Source: Polyangium jinanense (GTDB lineage: Bacteria; Myxococcota; Polyangia; Polyangiales; Polyangiaceae). Taken from it: DNA of 64,000 nt. Location of the stretch: assembly GCF_028435365.1 (NCBI RefSeq), contig NZ_JAGTJJ010000034.1, positions 1 to 64,000 on the forward strand, in the 5' to 3' direction. Of this stretch, positions 59,294 through 64,000 are shown in pieces; position 1 is the stretch's first letter; each line of letters begins with the position of its first letter. The notes under the pieces were generated by a model. That model ran no database searches. It was not told the DNA's origin and saw only the letters and a list, made by a program, of their open reading frames with translations. Both the position numbers and the translations under genes were made by a program.

Positions 59294-59633
59294 GCGTTTT
59301 TTACGCGGACCGTCGGTACATTCGAGGGGGCTGACGACATATACAGTCCCGCACGTCCGCGGGTACCGGTCAAGACGCGGCAGGGCGAGGCGTTACGGTC
59401 GTCCTGGCCTCCCCATCCCGGAGATGAGCGAGCCGACGAGAGGACCGATGGATGCAACCGACGAGACGCCACGCACTCCGCTCGAGTGCATCGACGGCGA
59501 ACCCTTCGTGTTTGCGGTTCGTCGCAAGCGATCAATACTGCTGCCGCTGTGACTTCGCCTTGCACGAGCACAGCTAGAAGGGTCGTGCGCGGGTCGGTGC
59601 GTCTCGATTCCCGGGTGCAACTCCACTCGTGAA
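59294..59633. other. Non-coding gap after IS66 tnpB
   Basis: In these 340 bases, where tnpC would be expected, I see no convincing gene. A 43-residue frame at 59424-59552 exists, but it has no ribosome site at a proper distance and no recognisable content. The stretch is a likely scar of element decay. Confidence 0.5.
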
Positions 59634-60797
59634 TCAGGACTGCTCCGCTCGAGACAGCGCAGACGAGGTCGGTGCCGAGCCGCCGGTCAAGAAGTCGATC
59701 AGCCCGTGCGGGGCGTTGTCGTCGTCGAAGCAGAGCTCGAAGGTCCGCGCGGCCTCGGCGGCGGCCTTCGCGCTCCGGACGAACATGGTTTCCTCGTACT
59801 CGACGAGCGCGGCTTCGAGGTCGCCTCGGTGCGCGGCAATGGCCTTGCCGAGCTCGGCGCCGTCGTACATCGCGAGATTGGCGCCCTCACCGTCGGGCGG
59901 CATCAGATGCGCGGCATCGCCGAGAAGCGTCACGCCGGGCACGCGCGCCCACCGATGTCCGGCCGGGAGCGCATGGATCCTCCGGGGGACGGGGTCTGTC
60001 TCGCCGTCGCTGATCAGCGCGGTGAGCTCCGGCGCCCAGCCGTCGAACTCCGCCGCGACGCGAGCCTTCGCCGCCTTCGGGTCGGCGAAGTCGATGCCCG
60101 CGATCCACTCCTGCGGCTTGGTGAGCGCGACGTAGATGTGCAGGACGCCGTTGGTCTCGCGGTGGGCGACGATGCCCTTGCCGGGCGCGAGCGCGAGCAG
60201 GGACCCGCCTCCGACAACCTTGGCGCTGGCCGGGTGGCGCGCGTCGGCGTCGAGCAGGTACGTCTCGATGAACGAGGTGCCGACGTAGGCGGGCTTCACG
60301 TCGGACAGCAGCGGCCGGATCCTCGACCAGGCGCCGTCCGCACCGACCACAAGGCTCGTGGTCACGGTCGACCCGTCCGCGAACGTCAGCGCGTGCTGCT
60401 CGTCGCCGAGCGGGTGAATGGCCGTGAGCTTGCGGCCCCACTGGACGGTGCCGTGAGGGAGCGAGTCGAGCAGGATGCGCCGGAGATCGCCACGATGCAC
60501 CTCGGGGCGACCGCCGCTGCCGTCGTCGGGCTGGTCGAAAAGGACCGTGCCGTGCGGGTCGAGCACCCGCGTGGCCTCGCCGCCTTCATGGATGATTCGG
60601 CGGAATTCGTCGAACAGTCCGGCCGCCTTCAGCGCGAGTTGTCCGTTGTAGTCATGGATGTCGAGCATTCCGCCCTGCGTGCGCGCATCCGCAGACGCAT
60701 CGGCCTCGTAGACGGTAGCGGCGATGCCGTGGACGTGCAGCACGCGAGCGAGCGTCAGCCCGCCGGGGCCGGCGCCAATGATGGTGATGGGAGTCAT
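59634..60797 (-). CDS. FAD-dependent monooxygenase, TetX-like
   Basis: Protein of 387 aa in the group A flavin monooxygenases. An N-terminal FAD Rossmann motif TIIGAGPGGLTLARVLHVHGI begins at residue 4, followed by the EADAS region, the GGMLDIHD loop, RGDLRRILLDSL, a DG motif in VVGADGAWSRIRPLL and the second FAD motif LLGDAAHLMPPDGEGANLAMYDGAELG. This is the TetX/aromatic hydroxylase layout; the GMLDIHDYNGQLAL segment is close to tetracycline-destructase-like proteins. The true substrate is unknown. The divergent TetR gene and twin operators suggest induction by a xenobiotic. Confidence 0.88.
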   Translation of the reverse strand: MTPITIIGAGPGGLTLARVLHVHGIAATVYEADASADARTQGGMLDIHDYNGQLALKAAGLFDEFRRIIHEGGEATRVLDPHGTVLFDQPDDGSGGRPEVHRGDLRRILLDSLPHGTVQWGRKLTAIHPLGDEQHALTFADGSTVTTSLVVGADGAWSRIRPLLSDVKPAYVGTSFIETYLLDADARHPASAKVVGGGSLLALAPGKGIVAHRETNGVLHIYVALTKPQEWIAGIDFADPKAAKARVAAEFDGWAPELTALISDGETDPVPRRIHALPAGHRWARVPGVTLLGDAAHLMPPDGEGANLAMYDGAELGKAIAAHRGDLEAALVEYEETMFVRSAKAAAEAARTFELCFDDDNAPHGLIDFLTGGSAPTSSALSRAEQS

Positions 60798-60846
60798 CGT
60801 GCTTCCTTTCGACCTGGAGACCTCTCGGCGACGCCGCCATCGGCCT

Positions 60847-60863
60847 CTGGAACGCCGTTCCAG
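60847..60863. promoter_or_regulatory. TetR operator, copy 1 (perfect palindrome)
   Basis: CTGGAACGC-CGTTCCAG is a perfect dyad (60847-60863) about a central C. It lies between the monooxygenase and TetR genes, 49 bases from the monooxygenase ATG. An identical core follows at 60873-60887, so a paired TetR binding site is likely. Confidence 0.8.
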
Positions 60864-60872
60864 AACCCAACG

Positions 60873-60887
60873 TGGAACGCCGTTCCA
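60873..60887. promoter_or_regulatory. TetR operator, copy 2 (same palindrome core)
   Basis: TGGAACG-C-CGTTCCA repeats the core of the first operator with its centre 25 bases away. It ends 19 bases before the TetR ATG, so it would cover that gene's promoter region and give autoregulation. Confidence 0.8.
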
Positions 60888-60906
60888 GACCTGTCAAGAT
60901 GGGGCC

Positions 60907-61578
60907 ATGGCAAAGGCAACGCGCGGGTCGGAACGACGTGAGGATGCGCTCTCACGCGAGCGGATCGTCGACGCGGCCATCGAGCTGCTCGATGACGAGG
61001 GCGAGAACGGGTTGACCTTCCGCGCGCTCGCCACGCGGCTTTCGACGGGACCCGGCGCGATCTACTGGCACATCGCGAACAAGAGCGAGCTGCTCCTCGC
61101 CGCCAGCGACGCCGTCGTCGCCCGCGCGATGGGCGAAGTCCTCGCCTCCGCTACGCCGCACGAAGCGATCCGCAGGATCGCCGTCGGCGTGTTCGAAGCG
61201 ATCGATGCGCATCCGTGGGTGGGCGTGCAGCTCTCCCGCGCTCCGTGGGAGACCGCGACGCTGCGGATCTTCGAGCGCATCGGGCGCCAAGTCCAAGCGC
61301 TGGGGGTTCCAGGCGGCGCCCAGTTCACGTCGGCGTCGGCGCTTCTGAGCTACATCATCTGCGTGAGCGTCCAGAATGCCGCGAACGGCCGCCTGCTCGA
61401 GCCGTCCGTGGACCGCGCTGAGTTTCTCGAGACGCAGTCGGCCCGGTGGAAGGAGCTCGACGCCCACGAGTATCCGTTCACCCGGACAGTCGCTGCCCAA
61501 CTGCGCGAGCACGACGACCTCGCCGAGTTCCTCGCCGGCATCGATCTCATCCTCGCCGGGATCGCGGCTTCTCTCTAA
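60907..61578 (+). CDS. TetR/AcrR-family regulator
   Basis: Protein of 223 aa from ATG 60907. HTH: SRERIVDAAIELLDDEGENGLTFRALATRLSTGPGAIYWHIANKSELL (about residues 17-66). The C-terminal domain has VFEAIDAHPWVGVQLSRAPWE and LRIFERIGRQVQAL, in the TetR_C class that binds small drugs. It is divergent from a TetX-like monooxygenase with two identical operators between them, a classical repressor/target layout. It is likely to sense the monooxygenase substrate. Confidence 0.92.
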   Translation: MAKATRGSERREDALSRERIVDAAIELLDDEGENGLTFRALATRLSTGPGAIYWHIANKSELLLAASDAVVARAMGEVLASATPHEAIRRIAVGVFEAIDAHPWVGVQLSRAPWETATLRIFERIGRQVQALGVPGGAQFTSASALLSYIICVSVQNAANGRLLEPSVDRAEFLETQSARWKELDAHEYPFTRTVAAQLREHDDLAEFLAGIDLILAGIAASL

Positions 61579-61691
61579 CGAGTCGTCGAGCGGCGCCCGG
61601 CCAACGGATGTCAGGTCACCGCTCGGCCGGCCAAACGCAGGGGCGTGTCGATTTTCCGTTACCTCTTGCCTCGCCGCACATTGTTTTGGTC

Positions 61692-62603
61692 ATGGGACCC
61701 TCTTCCAAGCCGCCCACCCTCCGTTGGCTCGCCCAGCTCCTTGGCCTACGGCTCGAGATCAAGCGCATCGTCGAGAGCGACGAGACGTACACGCGCGAGT
61801 CCGCGGACGACAAGGTGCAGCGGGTATACACGAATGCCGTCCGCAAGCTCCCGGATTACACGCCGCACCCTGACGGCATGAAGCCGTGGCTCGTGACGAT
61901 CACGCGGAACGTGATGGGTAAGGCGCACCGCGACACCAAACGTCACCAGGAGGTATTTGAACCCGACGACGGGCACGTCGACACGGCCGAGGCGCCGGAC
62001 GTCTCGCCCGAGCGCGCGGCGGAGCTGAAGCAGGCCCTGGAGAAGGTGACGGCCGCTCTGCACGACATGCCCCCCTCGCAAGCTGCGGTGCTCTGGATGG
62101 TCTGCGTCGAAGAGCGGTCGCACGAGGAGGCTGGCGTGGCGCTCGGGATCTCCGAGGACGCAGCGAAGATGGCGCTCTCGCGCGCGCGGGAGTCCCTCCG
62201 GGCTCGGTTCGGCAACACTCTCTTCACAGCCCCGTCTCCCCTGCTCGCGCTGCTCTCCGACTGCGTTCACTTGCTCGGGCACCTCTGGGCCTTCCTCATG
62301 GCCATGTTGTTCGCGTCGCTCGCGCTCTCGCCGCGCGAACCCGACAGCGAGCTTCACGCCGTGGCCACGGGCGTGGCGCACGTCGTGGCAGCCTCCGCCG
62401 CGGACGTCGCGCATGCCGCGAAGCCGGTGCCCTCGTTCGATCACGCTGGTGCATTCGTGCCCGTGCCCGTCATAGCGCCGCCCACGCCGAAAATGCAGCG
62501 GCACACGCCGCGGCGTCCCCTGGTCGACAGCGACAAACAAGGCGTCCCTAAGAGCGGTTTGTCCGCGGACCCCGAGGGTTCGTCCGGGAACACGTTGTTC
62601 TAG
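61692..62603 (+). CDS. Sigma-70-family factor with C-terminal membrane tail
   Basis: Protein of 303 aa. Residues 1 to about 175 are sigma-like: a short region 2 (VQRVYTNAVRKLPDYTPHPDGMKPWLVTITRNVMGKAHRD), a linker, then region 4 (LEKVTAALHDMPPSQAAVLWMVCVEERSHEEAGVALGISEDAAKMALSRARESLRARFG). A hydrophobic segment (LLALLSDCVHLLGHLWAFLMAMLFASLAL, about 180-210) and a Pro/Ala-rich tail follow. The last features resemble myxobacterial ECF factors that carry a membrane anchor, possibly a built-in anti-sigma. It precedes a TPR/PEGA-like fragment, a common partner of such factors. ATG 61692 is used. Confidence 0.82.
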   Translation: MGPSSKPPTLRWLAQLLGLRLEIKRIVESDETYTRESADDKVQRVYTNAVRKLPDYTPHPDGMKPWLVTITRNVMGKAHRDTKRHQEVFEPDDGHVDTAEAPDVSPERAAELKQALEKVTAALHDMPPSQAAVLWMVCVEERSHEEAGVALGISEDAAKMALSRARESLRARFGNTLFTAPSPLLALLSDCVHLLGHLWAFLMAMLFASLALSPREPDSELHAVATGVAHVVAASAADVAHAAKPVPSFDHAGAFVPVPVIAPPTPKMQRHTPRRPLVDSDKQGVPKSGLSADPEGSSGNTLF

Positions 62604-62639
62604 GATCCGAGCCTCCGCGTGTGATAAAGATCCTGGTCC

Positions 62640-63134
62640 ATGCGTGCGATCGTGTGCGGTTCGATTTCGCTTCTTGCGTCGCCCGCGGCGCGGGCGCAGA
62701 GCCTCCCCAGCACCACCGACGAGAGCCCCGAGGCGGACGTGGAGCTGCGGTTTCAGGCCTTCGCGCAGCTCGGGGACCGCGAGCGCGCCGCGGGGCACTT
62801 GCGTGAGGCTGCCAGGGCCTACCGCCAGGCGTTCAACGTCCGGCACGATCCGGTCATCGGGGGACGCCTCGGGCTCGTGCTGGTCGAGGGCGGCAGGCCC
62901 GAGGATGGGGCAGAGCTCTTGCTCAACGCGATCCATCGAGCCCCCTCCACGACTCCCGCGGAGCGGGCGGAGCGCAAGCGCTTCTTCGAAGCGCACGAGG
63001 TGGCGCGCGAGCACGGTTCATGGGTCGAGGTGATCGTCTCTCACGCTGGCGCGCGTGTGACGGTGGATGGCATTGATCGGAACGACGAGGGAGTGGAAGC
63101 TCGCGGGCCTCGCGTGCATGAACAACACGGATGA
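62640..63134 (+). pseudogene. Truncated TPR/PEGA-type protein fragment
   Basis: The frame begins with a signal peptide (MRAIVCGSISLLASPAARAQS) and TPR-like sequence (AGHLREAARAYRQAFNVRHDPVIGGRLGLVLVEGG), then starts a PEGA-like domain (WVEVIVSHAGARVTVDGI) near residue 125. After VDGID at about 63085 the expected PEGA strand does not appear and the frame runs into unrelated sequence and stops. The neighbouring frame picks up part of a different gene at the same point. So this is a 3'-truncated copy joined to another gene fragment, probably by deletion. Such proteins usually sit beside sigma factors or kinases, as here. Confidence 0.65.
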
Positions 63135-63315
63135 TGACGCCTGCGCGCCGAACGACGCTGGCACGCGGTATTGCGTCAGTGATCCCGGGCCGGGATGGCT
63201 TCAGTGTGTCGTTCGTGAAGGGGCCGACGCGCCATGCCCGGACAACTACAGATGGGCGCGGTACGAGATGTACCCTGAGGACGCGGTATTCGACGATCGC
63301 GACTGCGAGGAGTGC
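63091..63315 (+). pseudogene. Fragment of a Cys-rich secreted protein gene
   Basis: In the frame one base ahead of the previous one, REWKLAGLACMNNTDDDACAPNDAG and then YCVSDPGPGWLQCVVREGADAPCPDNYR, YEMYPEDAVFDDRDCEECD follow a pattern I recall from myxobacterial Cys-rich secreted proteins. Start and end are missing: the left edge abuts the PEGA-type fragment, and the right edge, after CEEC, turns into unrelated sequence. It is a central fragment of a gene whose other parts have been lost. Confidence 0.55.
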
Positions 63316-63908
63316 GACGCGAGCGCTTCCGCGGACGCCGGCTCTCGGATTGGCTCCCTCCACTTCCGCCGCCTCGCTCGGCGAGGTCCACCTTCGTTGC
63401 CGCGGGCGCTGTCGCGCACGATGAACGCGGCGAGCAGCTCCTCCTCGATCTTATGCGCGCGGAGCCTGCCTATCAGAAAGCCGCGATCCACATCGCCTAT
63501 TACGCAGCCCAAGCTCCCGGATCTTCCAGAGATGCGGCGTGGCATCAAAGCGAGATGCAGGGTCCCGCATCGCGGCTGCTGCGTCGCCGCCTCATCAGGA
63601 CAACGCCACGCCGGGGGGTTACTTCGACGTCGGAGGCGGGAGTTCCGGCGTCGTGCGCGCTTCGAGTTCTTTCCGGACCTGCCGGTGCTCGCCCTTCGGC
63701 AGCAGGTTTGTTTGCCCTGTGCGCCGACGCGACCACGGCGTCGTCCCGCTGAGCTTGCACTTCTCCTGCAATTGATGGACTGACGCTCACCGCTCATCCT
63801 TGATTTGCGCCGTTCGTCACGGCCGGCCGCGCTTTCGTATCTGAGCGCTGGCCTGCTGTCGCCCTGCCCTCTAGCCTCTTCCTTGCGTTCCACTCCAAGG
63901 AAACTGCC
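63316..63908. other. Degenerate region before the ABC transporter gene
   Basis: About 590 bases without a recognisable gene. Several frames are open on both strands, but their translations are low-complexity, Arg/Ser/Pro-rich and lack known motifs. It follows two truncated gene pieces and may be debris of further decay. The last 100 bases should carry the promoter for the ABC gene; no clear boxes seen. Confidence 0.5.
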
Positions 63909-64000
63909 ATGCTCTTGCTCCGCCATCTGCACAAGACCTATGACAACGGCGTCCACGCCACGAATGACGTCAGCCTCGACATCCCCACCGGCCTGTTTGG
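63909..64000 (+). CDS. ABC transporter ATP-binding protein, partial (runs off window)
   Basis: Thirty residues are visible from ATG 63909 to the window edge, with AAGGAAA about 8 bases upstream as ribosome site. They read MLLLRHLHKTYDNGVHATND then VSLDIPTGLFG, the usual first strands of an ABC ATPase (A-loop Tyr in HKTYDNG, then SLDIPTGLFGLLGPNGAGKS-type continuation expected). The Walker A motif would lie just beyond the edge. The likely product is the ATPase of an export-type ABC transporter; the partner permease would follow in the next window. Confidence 0.8.
   Translation, partial: MLLLRHLHKTYDNGVHATNDVSLDIPTGLF

Noticed and set aside
59424..59552. 43-codon frame in the gap after tnpB
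   Set aside because: No ribosome site at proper distance, no similarity I recognise, in a region likely to be decayed.
63246..63956. 236-codon minus-strand frame over the last kilobase
   Set aside because: Arg/Ser-rich translation without motifs, running antisense into the clear ABC ATPase start.

Overview
The window is very GC-rich, with long open frames on both strands and many large multidomain regulatory proteins: a Ser/Thr kinase fused to a cyclase-like domain, an AAA ATPase and TPR repeats; a BRCT plus WD40-like protein; and many lipoproteins without a recognisable family. With the type VI secretion (T6SS) cargo module, this points to a myxobacterium of the Polyangium/Sorangium kind. 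That assignment is an inference from gene style, not from a marker gene. I recognise no rRNA, tRNA or CRISPR array.

Layout. 1-4900: secreted beta-propeller, SIMPL protein and lipoproteins, with a bidirectional terminator at 2335-2363. 4929-8127: a sigma-54 activator divergent from a di-haem cytochrome c peroxidase gene. The gap between them holds four consecutive dyads of one sequence family and a -24/-12 promoter, which look like one regulatory circuit. 8132-17361: kinase/ATPase giant, HPF-cold-shock fusion, uridine kinase, ATP-grasp enzyme, a guanidine-III riboswitch ahead of a Gdx/SugE exporter, and a TetR/quinone-oxidoreductase pair with a long operator dyad.

17368-31534 is one minus-strand block of eight tightly packed genes: three VgrG spikes, a DUF2169-pentapeptide fusion, a second pentapeptide protein, DUF3540, a PAAR-like DUF4150 protein and a second DUF2169 protein. 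It reads as a T6SS spike and cargo-loading unit without the structural T6SS genes.

31847-44834: STAS regulator, MASE1 histidine kinase, DUF4274 protein, BRCT-WD40 protein, a membrane protein coupled to a zinc-ribbon M50 peptidase, a DNRLRE surface protein and a LysR regulator. 44852-58361: nucleobase permease, S28 peptidase, benzoate-CoA ligase-like enzyme, a P450-TetR operon, AAC(3)-like and GNAT acetyltransferases, a type-B carboxylesterase and lipoproteins.

58551-64000 looks like an accessory end. It has an IS66 tnpA-tnpB pair without tnpC, a divergent TetR/TetX-like monooxygenase pair with twin operators, a sigma factor with a predicted membrane tail, a mosaic of broken gene fragments, and the start of an ABC-transporter ATPase cut by the window edge.

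Most start sites were moved inward from the longest open frame, using ribosome binding sites, signal peptides or family N-termini; the evidence fields say where.
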